DNA of 64,000 bases from an uncultured Rhodospirillaceae bacterium (GTDB lineage Bacteria > Pseudomonadota > Alphaproteobacteria > Rhodospirillales > Casp-alpha2): the NCBI GenBank assembly GCA_913030825.1, contig CAJWCU010000008.1, positions 114,911-178,910 on the forward strand, written 5' to 3'. The stretch's first letter is position 1. Every line of letters begins with the position of its first letter. Positions 53,865 to 63,423 of this stretch are shown piece after piece. Below the pieces are notes generated by a model. The model saw nothing but the letters and a program-made list of their open reading frames with translations, searched no databases and was not told where the DNA came from. The position numbers were made by a program, and so were the translations under genes.

Positions 53865-54001
53865 GGGGAACCTCGGCAGATCGTGTCTGGCCGATCGCGC
53901 TCGGCCGATGCCCCATACATATTCCCGGTGGCCCTGCCCCGCAATCACCCTGCATGGCCGGGCGCGAAACAACCGCGAAGCGAACCCAGGTGTCGACCGG
54001 A

Positions 54002-54979
54002 TTAGGTTGCGCGCCCGACCCGAGTCGGCGGGAAGCGGACGGTCACCGTCGTGCCCTGGTTTTCGACGCTTTCGATGCCCAGCGTCGCCTGGTGCAGGTC
54101 GGCGAGAATTCGGACCAGCGAGAGGCCCAAGCCCGAGCCCTGTTGGCCCTTGACCAAGTGGTTGGCGCGAATCTGGGTATAGGGCTCGAACACGTCGTCC
54201 AGGGCGTCGCGCGGAATCCCGATCCCGGTATCCTCGACCCGCATCACGATGCCGCCGACCCGGTCCGGTCGGGCCGCGATGGTGATGCGCCCGCCCTTGG
54301 GCGTGAACTTCACCGAATTCGACAAGAGATTAACGACGATCTGACGGACCCGGCCGGGATCGCAATGCAAAGCCGGTAAATCGGGCGCCGTCTTGACGAC
54401 AAGCTCAACGCCTCCGGCGCTGGCATCCGCGGCCATCAGGCGGCGGCAGTCATCCAGGATGTTTGGAACCGAGGCCCAGGATTCGCGCATCTCGATGTGC
54501 CCGGCCTCGATCTTGGCGACATCCAACAGATCGTTGACCAAATCGAGCATATGAGCGCTGGTCGATCGAATATCGGTCAGGTATTCCCCGTACTTGGGAT
54601 TGCCCAATTCGCCATAAGGTTCCTGGCGGACAAGATCGGCGAAACCGACCACCGCGTTCAACGGCGTCCGCAGCTCATGCGTTATCCGGGCGAGGAATTC
54701 CGATTTGCGCTGATCGCTGATTTCGGCGCGTTCCTTGCCGTTCATCAGCTCCATGTTGATCCGCCGCAAGCCCTTGATCTCACGACGAAGATCCAGGATC
54801 TCCCGCTGCAGCTTATCCTTCTGCCGATCGCGGCGGCGCTTAACGCCGCGCACCACCCAGACCAGCGGCATCACCGGGAGCAGCAAAAGCCCCTTGAGCG
54901 AAACCTTGGGATGGGGGCCGTAGCGCGGGACCATCGGCCGGCTCGCGCCATAGGGCATCTCTGAATATTGTTGGGCCAT
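54002..54979 (-). CDS. Orphan sensor histidine kinase
   Basis: A 325-aa protein. Near residues 29-44 it has a short hydrophobic segment (possible membrane association). A coiled coil leads to HisKA with phospho-acceptor His101 in THELRTPLNAVVGFAD. HATPase_c has the N box (RQIVVNLLSNSVKFTPKGG), G1 (VEDTGIGIP) and G2 (GQQGSGLGLSLV). No input domain or response regulator gene is adjacent, so it likely acts by phosphorelay or on a distant partner. Confidence 0.88.
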   Translation of the reverse strand: MAQQYSEMPYGASRPMVPRYGPHPKVSLKGLLLLPVMPLVWVVRGVKRRRDRQKDKLQREILDLRREIKGLRRINMELMNGKERAEISDQRKSEFLARITHELRTPLNAVVGFADLVRQEPYGELGNPKYGEYLTDIRSTSAHMLDLVNDLLDVAKIEAGHIEMRESWASVPNILDDCRRLMAADASAGGVELVVKTAPDLPALHCDPGRVRQIVVNLLSNSVKFTPKGGRITIAARPDRVGGIVMRVEDTGIGIPRDALDDVFEPYTQIRANHLVKGQQGSGLGLSLVRILADLHQATLGIESVENQGTTVTVRFPPTRVGRAT

Positions 54980-55296
54980 CGTGACTGTCTTCTCTCTTCA
55001 TGTCGCCGCAGTCCGGTCCCCTGGTATTTACTTTGCGCCGTGCAAAATATTCTTATTAATAGAACAAGTAATCAATATTTTTTATTTAAGTTAGTTTTTA
55101 TCTGAATTTGCGTAAAATTTTACATATCCACCCGGAAGCCCCGCGATCCCTCCGGTTCGCTATGCGGAACGACTTTCCGTTTCTTGACGGAAATGCCCGT
55201 CTCCTTTAAATCCTGCTCCTCTAAATCTCGCAGTGCACAAACGTAGCCGAGGGGGACCGAGTGCCCCCGCGACCGGCTGAATAAGAAGGTAAAGCC
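54980..55296. other. 317-bp intergenic region, AT-rich, with palindrome
   Basis: No gene is seen. About 55025-55130 is strikingly AT-rich for this genome. It holds the perfect palindrome GTAAAATTTTAC (55112-55123) and, nearer etfB, a sigma-70-type promoter. Confidence 0.5.
55184..55212 (+). promoter_or_regulatory. Candidate promoter of etfB-etfA
   Basis: TTGACG and TAAATC are separated by 17 nt, about 85 bp upstream of the etfB ATG. The palindrome at 55112-55123 lies 60 bp further upstream. Confidence 0.55.
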
Positions 55297-56046
55297 ATGA
55301 AAATCCTGGTTGGCGTCAAGCGCGTGATCGACGCCTATGTGAAGGTCCGGGTCAAATCGGACCAGACGGGTGTCGAAACCCAAAACGTCAAAATGTCCAT
55401 GAACCCGTTCGACGAAATCGCCGTCGAAGAAGGTGTGCGCCTCCGCGAGGCCGGAACGGCCGACGAATTGATCGCCGTTTCCATCGGCCCGGATCAGGCG
55501 CAGGAAACCATCCGTACCGCGCTGGCCATGGGTGCCGACCGCGGCATCCACGTCGTCGCCGACGGCCGTGTCGAGCCGTTGGCCGTCGCCAAGCTGTTCA
55601 AGGAGATCATCGCCCGCGAAAACCCGGACGTCGTGATCCTGGGCAAACAGGCGATCGACGACGACAACAACCAGGTCGGCCAGATGCTGGCGGCCCTTAT
55701 GGGCTGGTCCCAAGGCACCTTCGCGTCCAAGATCGAACTCGCCGACGGCACCGCCAAAGTGACCCGCGAAATCGACGGCGGTCTGGAAACGCTGGATATC
55801 AAGCTGCCGGCCGTGGTCACCACGGACCTGCGCCTGAATGAGCCGCGTTATGCCTCGCTGCCGAACATCATGAAGGCCAAGAAGAAAGAGATCGCCAAGC
55901 TGACGGCGGACGAACTGGGCGTCGACGTGACGCCGCGTGTTGAAGTCCTCAAGGTTACCGAGCCGCCCGTCCGCGAGGCCGGCGTCAAGGTCGAAAGCGC
56001 CGCCGAACTTGTCGAGAAACTGAAAAACGAAGCGAAGGTGATCTAG
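55297..56046 (+). CDS. etfB: Electron transfer flavoprotein beta subunit
   Basis: A 249-aa protein. [20 protein letters not shown] at the start, [35 protein letters not shown] and a C-terminal AMP-binding region are typical. It accepts electrons from acyl-CoA dehydrogenases and passes them to ETF:quinone oxidoreductase. Ribosome site aaggt. etfA follows by 2 bp. Confidence 0.96.
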   Translation: MKILVGVKRVIDAYVKVRVKSDQTGVETQNVKMSMNPFDEIAVEEGVRLREAGTADELIAVSIGPDQAQETIRTALAMGADRGIHVVADGRVEPLAVAKLFKEIIARENPDVVILGKQAIDDDNNQVGQMLAALMGWSQGTFASKIELADGTAKVTREIDGGLETLDIKLPAVVTTDLRLNEPRYASLPNIMKAKKKEIAKLTADELGVDVTPRVEVLKVTEPPVREAGVKVESAAELVEKLKNEAKVI

Positions 56047-56048
56047 TC

Positions 56049-56981
56049 ATGGCTGTCCTGGTTTATGCCGAACACGACAACGCGGCCCTGAAGGCGGCCA
56101 CTCTGAACGCCGTCACCGCCGCCAAGCAGTTGGGCGACGTCACCGTCCTGGTCGCCGGATCGGGTTGTGGCGCCGTCGCCGAAGCCGCCGCCAAGATTGA
56201 CGGGGTTTCCAAGGTCCTGGTCGCCGATGACGCGGCCTATGCCAACGAAATCGCGGAAAACGTGGCCCCCCTGATGGCGGGCCTGGCCGACGGCTTCGAT
56301 TATATCGTCGCCGCCGCGACGACCAGCGGCAAGAACGTCATGCCGCGCGTCGCCGCCTTGCTGGACGTGCAGCAGATTTCCGACATCTCCGGCATCGAAG
56401 GCCCGGATACCTTCATCCGCCCGATCTATGCCGGTAACGCGCTGGCGACTGTCAAGACGACAGACGCCAAGAAGGTACTGACCGTGCGTGGCACGGCCTT
56501 CGACGCGGCCGCGGCCGAAGGCGGTTCCGCCGCCATCGAACCGGCCACGGCAGCCGCCGCCAGCGACCTGACCGCCTTCGTGGGTCAGGAACTGACCAAG
56601 TCCGAACGCCCGGAACTGACCGCCGCCAAGGTGATCATCTCCGGCGGCCGCGGCATGCAGTCGGGCGACAACTTCGCCATGCTGGAAGAAGTCGCCGATA
56701 TCCTGGGCGCCGCCGTCGGCGCGTCCCGCGCGGCGGTCGATGCGGGCTTCGTGCCCAACGACTACCAGGTCGGTCAGACCGGCAAGGTCGTCGCCCCAGA
56801 ACTCTACATCGCCGTCGGTATCTCCGGTGCCATTCAGCACCTGGCGGGGATGAAGGATTCCAAGGTCATCGTCGCCATCAACAAGGACGAAGAGGCGCCG
56901 ATTTTCCAGGTCGCCGATTACGGTCTGGTCGCGGATCTGTTCACCGCGGTTCCGGAACTGAAGGCGGCACTCGCCGACTAA
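56049..56981 (+). CDS. etfA: Electron transfer flavoprotein alpha subunit
   Basis: A 310-aa protein with the FAD-binding domain at the C-terminus: [40 protein letters not shown] and [20 protein letters not shown]. It pairs with EtfB in fatty acid and amino acid oxidation. A strong GC hairpin follows the stop. Confidence 0.96.
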   Translation: MAVLVYAEHDNAALKAATLNAVTAAKQLGDVTVLVAGSGCGAVAEAAAKIDGVSKVLVADDAAYANEIAENVAPLMAGLADGFDYIVAAATTSGKNVMPRVAALLDVQQISDISGIEGPDTFIRPIYAGNALATVKTTDAKKVLTVRGTAFDAAAAEGGSAAIEPATAAAASDLTAFVGQELTKSERPELTAAKVIISGGRGMQSGDNFAMLEEVADILGAAVGASRAAVDAGFVPNDYQVGQTGKVVAPELYIAVGISGAIQHLAGMKDSKVIVAINKDEEAPIFQVADYGLVADLFTAVPELKAALAD

Positions 56982-56995
56982 TACCGAATGTGCCC

Positions 56996-57025
56996 CTCCG
57001 CGCGGCGTGGGAACCGCGCGGAGGT
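56996..57025 (+). terminator. GC-rich hairpin after etfA (no T-run)
   Basis: Perfect 11-bp stem CCTCCGCGCGG / CCGCGCGGAGG with an 8-nt loop, 15 bp after etfA. It lacks a U-tract, so it may be an attenuator, an RNA stabiliser or a Rho-assisted terminator. Confidence 0.45.
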
Positions 57026-57072
57026 GGTCATTGTCGATTTCAATAAGGGGCGTAGGATGAGCATGATCGCGC

Positions 57073-57987
57073 GTGAGCACCTCTAACCCCCCTTCCCCCA
57101 CTCCCTCTTCCGACGACACCCTGCCACGCCACTCGCTGGTGCTTGGTATCCTCTGCATGGTCGGCTCCATCGGGGCGTTGGCCGCGATGCAGATGTTTGT
57201 CAAGCTGACGGGCCCCGAATACTCCCCCTTCCAGGCGGTGTTTTTCCGCAATTCCGTCGCCGCGGTCATGATCGTTCCGTTCATGTTATGGGCGAACGGC
57301 CTGTCGTCGCTGCATACCAAACGCCCGTTCGGGCATTTCCTGCGCTCGCTGTCCGGTGTGCTGGGCAACGCCAGCTTCTATTACGCCTACATGTCGATCC
57401 CGCTGTCGGACGGGATGACCATTTCCATGGCCATGCCGATCTTCGCGACGATCCTGGCGATCCCCCTATTGGGCGAGAAAGTCGGCATGCGGCGGTGGAT
57501 CGCCATCCTGATCGGTTTCGGCGGCGTCGTGGTCGCCCTGGATCCGGCGGGCGATTTTCAGATGGGTAGCCTGTTCGCCCTGATCGGCACGGTGCTTTGG
57601 GCGGTTTCCCTGATCCTGATCAAGAAACTGGCCCAGACGGAAACCCCGTCTCTGATCGTCTTCTACTACATGATCACCGGGTTCCTGGTGTCGGTCGTCA
57701 TCCTGCCCTTCGTCTGGATCACGCCGACGCAGGAGCACCTGATCTTCTACATCGCGGCCGGCGTGGTCGGCGGCATCGGGCAATTGCTGATGACCTACGC
57801 CATGAAATTCGCGCCCGCCGCCGTGGTCACGCCGTTCGAATACACGGCGATCTGCTGGGCCGTGCTGTTCGATCTTCTGATCTGGAACGTTCTGCCCGAT
57901 CTGATGACGACGATCGGCGCCGGTATCGTCATCGCGACGGGCCTGTACATCTGGCACCGGGAAACCAAAATCCACCGGGCGAAGTGA
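57073..57987 (+). CDS. DMT/EamA family exporter
   Basis: A 304-aa protein of about 10 TM helices with two EamA halves (LALAAMQMFVKLTGPEYSPF-type first half; LFALIGTVLWAVSLILIKKL second). The family exports amino acids or metabolites. The start codon is a GTG at 57073, since neither nearby ATG is in frame. No substrate can be named. Confidence 0.85.
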   Translation: MSTSNPPSPTPSSDDTLPRHSLVLGILCMVGSIGALAAMQMFVKLTGPEYSPFQAVFFRNSVAAVMIVPFMLWANGLSSLHTKRPFGHFLRSLSGVLGNASFYYAYMSIPLSDGMTISMAMPIFATILAIPLLGEKVGMRRWIAILIGFGGVVVALDPAGDFQMGSLFALIGTVLWAVSLILIKKLAQTETPSLIVFYYMITGFLVSVVILPFVWITPTQEHLIFYIAAGVVGGIGQLLMTYAMKFAPAAVVTPFEYTAICWAVLFDLLIWNVLPDLMTTIGAGIVIATGLYIWHRETKIHRAK

Positions 57988-58006
57988 CATTCATAAAAAT
58001 GAATGT
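57987..58006. promoter_or_regulatory. Candidate SqrR/BigR-like operator palindrome
   Basis: Perfect 8-bp inverted repeat ACATTCAT-AAAA-ATGAATGT. The core ATTC-N8-GAAT equals the SqrR site described in Rhodobacter (recollection). It lies 35 bp before the YeeE/YedE start, just after the EamA stop. Confidence 0.6.
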
Positions 58007-58041
58007 GTTTTGTCGCGGCCTGGGGGTATAGACTCCCGGTC

Positions 58042-58461
58042 ATGACCTCCTTCGATCCTCTGACCGCCCTCCTCGGCGGCGCTCTGATCGGCCTCGCCGC
58101 TGCGCTGGCCGTCCTGTTCAACGGCCGAGTTGCAGGCATCAGCGGCATTCTCGGTGGTATTCTCGACCTGGACCGGGCCAACATGCCCTGGCGCCTCGCC
58201 TTCCTGATCGGATTGATCGGAGCGGGAGCGGTCATGTTGGCGCGGCCGGAGGCGACAATCGAGATCACAGGCTCGACGCCCTTATTGATCGCGGGCGGCT
58301 TGCTGGTCGGGTTCGGCACGCGCCTCGGCAGCGGCTGCACCAGCGGCCACGGCGTCTGCGGTCTGGCACGGGGCTCCAAACGCTCCCTCGTCTCGACGGC
58401 GATCTACATAGGCGTCGCCGTGGCGACCCTGTTCGTCGTCCGCCATGTGATCGGGGGCTGA
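58042..58461 (+). CDS. YeeE/YedE family sulfur-transport membrane protein, first half
   Basis: A 139-aa membrane protein with about four TM helices. The motif GTRLGSGCTSGHGVCGLARG carries the conserved Cys residues used in thiosulfate or sulfur transport by YeeE. The partner gene follows by 4 bp. ATG 58042 fits the N-terminus. Upstream palindrome suggests redox/sulfide control. Confidence 0.87.
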   Translation: MTSFDPLTALLGGALIGLAAALAVLFNGRVAGISGILGGILDLDRANMPWRLAFLIGLIGAGAVMLARPEATIEITGSTPLLIAGGLLVGFGTRLGSGCTSGHGVCGLARGSKRSLVSTAIYIGVAVATLFVVRHVIGG

Positions 58462-58465
58462 GGCG

Positions 58466-58888
58466 ATGATGCGGCTTCTATCAGGACTGATCGCGGGGGC
58501 GCTGTTCGGCGCGGGCTTGGCGCTGTCCGGGATGGTCGATCCCGCCCGGGTGCTCGGCTTCCTTGATATCGCCGGGGTCGCCCAAGGCACTTGGGATCCG
58601 ACCCTGGCCTTCGTCATGGCCGGGGCGCTCGCCGTCGCGACGCCCGGTTACTGGCTGGCCCGGCGCCGGGCCAAGCCGGTATTCGAACCCGCGTTTCAGG
58701 TGCCCGGCAAAGGCGCCGTCGACCGCCGCCTGACCCTGGGCGCCGTGATGTTCGGCCTCGGCTGGGGGCTCGTCGGCTTCTGCCCGGGCCCGGCCCTGGC
58801 GGCGCTCGGCAGTGGCCGGACCGAAGTGCTGATCTTCGGTGCCGCCATGGCCGCCGGAATGTGGCTGTTCGGGCGCGTCGCCCGCTAG
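58466..58888 (+). CDS. YeeE/YedE family sulfur-transport membrane protein, second half (DUF6691)
   Basis: A 140-aa membrane protein with about four TM helices; VMFGLGWGLVGFCPGPALAA contains a conserved Cys. It pairs with the upstream YeeE-like protein to form one transporter (PmpA/PmpB-like). No sox gene is nearby. Confidence 0.87.
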   Translation: MMRLLSGLIAGALFGAGLALSGMVDPARVLGFLDIAGVAQGTWDPTLAFVMAGALAVATPGYWLARRRAKPVFEPAFQVPGKGAVDRRLTLGAVMFGLGWGLVGFCPGPALAALGSGRTEVLIFGAAMAAGMWLFGRVAR

Positions 58889-60420
58889 GCCCCCGCGACG
58901 GCGGCCGCTTCCTCGCCCGCCCGCTTACCGCCGATGAAGCATTCGGCGAGGTTCCCGCCGGACATGTAGAGATGGCCGAACAGGCTGCCCAATTCGCCCG
59001 CCGCGTAGAGGCCGGGAATGGCCTCGCCGAACGGATTGAGGACCTGCTGTGCCGCGTTATGGACCGGGCCGCCCTGCGTATTCGCACAAATCGGCCAGAG
59101 CTGCCCATAGGTGAAGGGCGGCTTTTCCAACGGCATCATGGTCGCCGGCAGACGCCCGAAATCGCGGTCGTCGCCGTTGCGGCAGGCGGCGTTCCACCGG
59201 TCGATGGTTTCTTGCAGGTCTTCCGCGTCGGCGCCGATGGCCTGGGCCAATTCCGCGACGCTGTCGGCCTGATGCAGGATCCCCATCTCGATCTCGGCCA
59301 GATTGTCGTCGGACCATTTGAAGGTGCAGTTCGGGTCGTTATAGGAGGGGAAGCCGATGGGCCCGCGCGCGCGGCCGTCCTCGTCGACGATCACCCAGGA
59401 CGGAATGCGCGAATAGCACTGGTTCGACGCGTCATAGGTCGCCATCGGGCGGTGGCCGGTGTCCTGCAGGTAGGGCGGATATTCGTTCATGTACCGCTTG
59501 CCGAACCGGTCGACGATGATCCAGGGCATCAACGCGTCGTTATAGGTGGAGAAGAAGTTCTGAATTTGCGCTTCCGCGCCGTCGGCGCCGGGAATCCAAT
59601 CGGGCAGACGAAGCAGGCGGATGCCGTAGGGGTGGGACGCCGGGTCGGGATGCCGGAAACCGTAGGTGCCGTGGTAGTGCCACATGTGCCAAAGGTCGGC
59701 GCCGGCTTCCTGCGCCATGCGGATGCCGTCGCCGGTATTGGCGAGGTAAGCACCGGAATAGACGGGTTTTTCCTGCCAGTACTGCATCTGCATTTCGGGC
59801 GAGCCTTCGAAGCCGCCAGTCGCCAACACGACGCCGCCCTTGGCCCGGATGCGCTTGCCCCCGGCGACCAGACCGGTGACCAAGCCGTTCTCATGGATCA
59901 GGCGTTCCGCCGGGCAGGACATGCGGACCTCGATCCCGCGTTTTTCAACGCTGTCCATCATCACCTTGAAGAGGCGCGTACCGCCGCGCATGCCCATGCC
60001 CCAGGTGAAATCGCGCACGGCGTCGAACCCGGGAATCGACTTGACGGAGACGAAGCCGAAGCTGTCGCCGCCAGTGAAGGGGTAGTTGGCGGGAGACCAG
60101 GTCGTCGTGACCTCGGCGTCGTTGACCGTCGCCAGATCTCGGATGAAGGGCTCGATCCGCGCCATCTCGTCGGCCATTTGCCGCAGCAACGGTTCCGGCG
60201 TCGTCCCGGCATTGGTTTCCTTGAGATATTCGAAGGTCGCGTCGGCATCGCGCGAAACCCGCACGCCGCCCGCCGAACAAATCGAAATACCGCCGGGGTG
60301 GGCCGTTTTCTCGATCAACAGCACCTTGGCGCCCGCGTCGTGGGCCGCCACGGCCGCCGCCGCACCGGCAAATCCATACCCGACGCAGACGACGTCGAAG
60401 GTATCCTCCCAGTTACTCAT
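58885..60420 (-). CDS. FAD-dependent flavoprotein (fumarate reductase/KsdD-like)
   Basis: A 511-aa FAD-binding-2 family protein. FAD binding is VVCVGYGFAGAAAAVAAHDA; C-terminal GELGSLFGHLYMSGGNLAEC and FIGGKRAGEEAA are typical. Similar proteins reduce fumarate-like or 3-ketosteroid substrates; there is no heme or flavin-transferase gene next door. ATG 60420 is set by a GGAGGATCGA site. It is divergent from the 60520 gene. Confidence 0.85.
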   Translation of the reverse strand: MSNWEDTFDVVCVGYGFAGAAAAVAAHDAGAKVLLIEKTAHPGGISICSAGGVRVSRDADATFEYLKETNAGTTPEPLLRQMADEMARIEPFIRDLATVNDAEVTTTWSPANYPFTGGDSFGFVSVKSIPGFDAVRDFTWGMGMRGGTRLFKVMMDSVEKRGIEVRMSCPAERLIHENGLVTGLVAGGKRIRAKGGVVLATGGFEGSPEMQMQYWQEKPVYSGAYLANTGDGIRMAQEAGADLWHMWHYHGTYGFRHPDPASHPYGIRLLRLPDWIPGADGAEAQIQNFFSTYNDALMPWIIVDRFGKRYMNEYPPYLQDTGHRPMATYDASNQCYSRIPSWVIVDEDGRARGPIGFPSYNDPNCTFKWSDDNLAEIEMGILHQADSVAELAQAIGADAEDLQETIDRWNAACRNGDDRDFGRLPATMMPLEKPPFTYGQLWPICANTQGGPVHNAAQQVLNPFGEAIPGLYAAGELGSLFGHLYMSGGNLAECFIGGKRAGEEAAAVAGA

Positions 60421-60519
60421 TCGATCCTCCCATAGTACGATGCCCTCCCCCACCCTATCTGCCTAACCGCGACGGTACGCGACTGCCAACTACCAATTTT
60501 AAGGGTTAGACTGTCCAGC

Positions 60520-61338
60520 ATGTTCGATCGCGATCCGCTTTTATTGCCATCAATCACCGACGCCGACGCGGCGGCGGAGGGCCGGGTCGTCCTGACCGGG
60601 TCGCACGGTGGGCTCTACGCCGCCTGCCTGGCATCCAAGGCCGGGTGCCGCGCCGCACTGTTCAGCGACGCGGGCATCGGCCTGGACGATGCGGGTGTCG
60701 CCGGTGTTTTGGCGCTGAACGACGCGGGTATGGCCGCCGCCGCGATCTGTCATGCCACGGCCCGCATCGGCGACGCCGAAGACATGCGCGCCCGGGGCCG
60801 CATCTCCATCGTCAACGACGGGGCGAAACGGCTCGGCCTGGCCCTGGGCATGGCCGCCGAAGAAGCCCTGGCAAGGCTGGCCGACGCCCCCCTGCCGACC
60901 GGCACCCTGCCCGCCATGGAAGAGACGCGGCGCGTCTTGCCGCCGTCCGCTGCGGCGCCCGGCGGACCGGAAATCGTGCTGGTGGATTCAGCCTCCCTGG
61001 TCTCATCGGAAGACACCGGGCGGATCGTCGTCACCGGATCGCACGGCGGGCTGGTCGGCGGCGACCCCGCGCGGGCCTTGAAGGCGGAGGCGGCACTCGC
61101 CGTATTCAACGACGCCGGGATCGGCGCCGACGAAGCCGGGGTGACGCGGCTGCCCGCGCTCGAGACGCGGGGTATACCAGCGGTCGCCGTGGCGCATGTC
61201 TCGGCGCGAATCGGCGATGCGGCTTCGGCATGGGAGCGGGGTGTCCTGTCCCGCGCCAATCCCGCGGCCTTGGCGCTGGGTGCCGAGACGGGGATGCCGC
61301 TTGCCGCCTGGATTCGTGGCGCCTTCCAGGCGAACTAG
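60520..61338 (+). CDS. Internally duplicated protein with TGSHGG motifs, function unknown
   Basis: A 272-aa protein built from two homologous halves. TGSHGG occurs at residues 26-31 and 172-177; LFSDAGIGLDDAGV (47-60) matches VFNDAGIGADEAGV (195-208); ARIGDA occurs at 81-86 and 229-234. It has no signal peptide or TM segment. No family is recognised. Context: divergent from the FAD flavoprotein, upstream of a cyclic-nucleotide-binding protein. Confidence 0.75.
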   Translation: MFDRDPLLLPSITDADAAAEGRVVLTGSHGGLYAACLASKAGCRAALFSDAGIGLDDAGVAGVLALNDAGMAAAAICHATARIGDAEDMRARGRISIVNDGAKRLGLALGMAAEEALARLADAPLPTGTLPAMEETRRVLPPSAAAPGGPEIVLVDSASLVSSEDTGRIVVTGSHGGLVGGDPARALKAEAALAVFNDAGIGADEAGVTRLPALETRGIPAVAVAHVSARIGDAASAWERGVLSRANPAALALGAETGMPLAAWIRGAFQAN

Positions 61339-61445
61339 GCCGCTGCTGCCGCTGCCTCGGGCCGCCGGGACTTACCTTTCCGCGCCAACATCTGCTAGAT
61401 TTTCCGGACGGTGCCCACCGCCCCGCAGATTTAAGGATTCGAAAC

Positions 61446-61889
61446 ATGGCCCTGGAACATTCGTTCAGGAACCTGACCGAGGACGAACGCGCGACCTTGA
61501 TGCGTGTCGCCACCGGCACCGCGTTCGAGGGCGGCGAAACGGTGATCAACCAGGGCGATACCGTCGCGAACCTGATGGTCGTCTCCAAGGGCATGCTGCG
61601 CGTGACCCATGTTTTCGAGGGCGGTCATTTGAGCGAATTCGTCGGCCCCCTGGGCCCCGGCGACGTGGTCGGCGAGATGTCCTTCGTCGACGGCAAGGGG
61701 GCAAGCGCCACTTTGATCGCCGACGGCGAGACGGAGGTCCTGACCATTCCACGCGATGCCATCAGTTCCCTGGCCGCGACAGATCCCAGCTTCGACGGAC
61801 GGTTCTACAAGGACCTGTTCATGCATCTGTCCCGGCGCCTCCGGGCGACCAACCTGCGGGCCGATCCGGGCCCGGCCGCCGGCGGATGA
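61446..61889 (+). CDS. Stand-alone cyclic-nucleotide-binding domain protein
   Basis: A 147-aa protein with a single cNMP-binding domain (GGETVINQGDTVANLMVVSK, VGPLGPGDVVGEMSFVDG, SATLIADGETEVLTIPRDA) and no DNA-binding helix. It cannot be a CRP-type regulator by itself; it may bind another protein. ATG 61446 gives the full domain. Confidence 0.83.
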   Translation: MALEHSFRNLTEDERATLMRVATGTAFEGGETVINQGDTVANLMVVSKGMLRVTHVFEGGHLSEFVGPLGPGDVVGEMSFVDGKGASATLIADGETEVLTIPRDAISSLAATDPSFDGRFYKDLFMHLSRRLRATNLRADPGPAAGG

Positions 61890-61944
61890 GGATCGGCGCC
61901 GCCTCCGGTGCGCCACCCTCCGCCTCCGCCCCCCGACGTCTTCG

Positions 61945-63306
61945 ATGACAGAAACGCCTCCCGCTTCCTCCACGATCGACGCGCGCGCCTTCAACCGGCG
62001 CGTCTGGGCGCTGGCGTTGCCGATCATGGCGACCAACGTCACCATCCCGTTGTTGGGGCTGGTCGATACGGCGGTGGTCGGCCGCCTGCCGGGGGCCGAA
62101 TACATGGGCGCCGTGGCCATCGCCGCCGTGATCATGAACGTTCTTTACGCCTCGCTGAACTTCCTGCGCATGGGGACCACGGGCCTGACGGCGCAATCGT
62201 TCGGCGCGCGGGATTCGGATCAAATGCGCTCCTGGCTGGCGCGGGCCTGCATTCTGTCGGTGGTGCTGGGCCTCGCGCTTGTCGCCCTGCAGGTCCCGGT
62301 CCTGAGGCTTTCCCATTGGCTAATGGCGCCCAGCGACGCCGTCTGGCCGCTGACGGAAAGCTATTTCCAGATCCGAATTTGGGGGGCGCCGGCGGCGTTG
62401 TTGAACTTCGCGCTGCTGGGCTGGTTCTTCGGCGTGCAGGACATGCGCTCCGCCCTTTACGCCCAGGTCTTCCTGAACGGGATGAACATCGTGCTCGACG
62501 TCTGGTTCGTGCTCGGCCTGGGTTGGGGCGTCGACGGCGTCGCCTGGGCGACCATCATTTCCGAATATTCCGCCGTGTTGCTGGGTTTCTGGCTGGCCGC
62601 CCGGCGGCTGGGGCATTTGGGCGGACGGTGGCGGTGGGACCGCATCCGCGACACCTCGCGCATCCGCCGTATGCTGGGCGTCAACCGCGACATTTTCATG
62701 CGCTCGATCTGCCTGCAGGCGGCCTTCGTGATCTTCACCTCGGCCGGGACCCGCATGGGCGACGACGTGCTGGCCGCCAATGCGCTTTTGCTGCAGTTCA
62801 CGATGTTCACGGCCTACGCCCTGGATGGTTTCGCCAATGCGGCCGAGGCCATGGCGGGCGAAGCCGTGGGGGCGCACGATCAGGATCTGTTCCGCCGCGC
62901 GGTAAAGGTGAATACGGTCTGGGGCGTGCTGTTCGCGTTGGTCTTCTCCATGGCCTATTGGGCCTTCGGCACGCATATCGTGAACCTGCTTTCGACCGTC
63001 ACGGAAGTGCGGGAAATGGCCTATGTGCATCTGGTCTGGATGATCGCCCTGCCGGTCGTTTCGGTCTGGAGCTACCTGTTGGACGGGGTCTTCATCGGCG
63101 CGACCTGGACGCGGGAGATGCGCAACGGCATGGCGATTTCGCTGGCCGTTTTCGCCGTACTGCTGCCCTGGGCCACGGCGACCTGGGGCAACCAGGGTCT
63201 CTGGGCGGCCTTCACCCTGTTCCTGGGCATGCGCGGGATCACCATGGCGGTGATGTACCCGCGCCTGGTCCGGGGCGTCGGCCAAGGTCCCCGGCCGGAA
63301 ACCTGA
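61945..63306 (+). CDS. MATE family exporter (DinF-like)
   Basis: A 453-aa protein with about 12 TM helices in two repeats (LALPIMATNVTIPLLGLVDT; LLQFTMFTAYALDGFANAAE). Family members export toxic organic cations with Na+ or H+. DinF-like sequence features are seen at the N-terminus. It starts 55 bp after the cNMP protein. Confidence 0.9.
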   Translation: MTETPPASSTIDARAFNRRVWALALPIMATNVTIPLLGLVDTAVVGRLPGAEYMGAVAIAAVIMNVLYASLNFLRMGTTGLTAQSFGARDSDQMRSWLARACILSVVLGLALVALQVPVLRLSHWLMAPSDAVWPLTESYFQIRIWGAPAALLNFALLGWFFGVQDMRSALYAQVFLNGMNIVLDVWFVLGLGWGVDGVAWATIISEYSAVLLGFWLAARRLGHLGGRWRWDRIRDTSRIRRMLGVNRDIFMRSICLQAAFVIFTSAGTRMGDDVLAANALLLQFTMFTAYALDGFANAAEAMAGEAVGAHDQDLFRRAVKVNTVWGVLFALVFSMAYWAFGTHIVNLLSTVTEVREMAYVHLVWMIALPVVSVWSYLLDGVFIGATWTREMRNGMAISLAVFAVLLPWATATWGNQGLWAAFTLFLGMRGITMAVMYPRLVRGVGQGPRPET

Positions 63307-63423
63307 TACCGCCCGAGGCCCGAAACGTGATTCACGTTCAGGGTCCTTGACCTTGCGCCCGGAAGCGCCGATTTTGACCGGCAACAATCCCGCCAACGCG
63401 ACAACCAGATCATAAGAGCCCAG

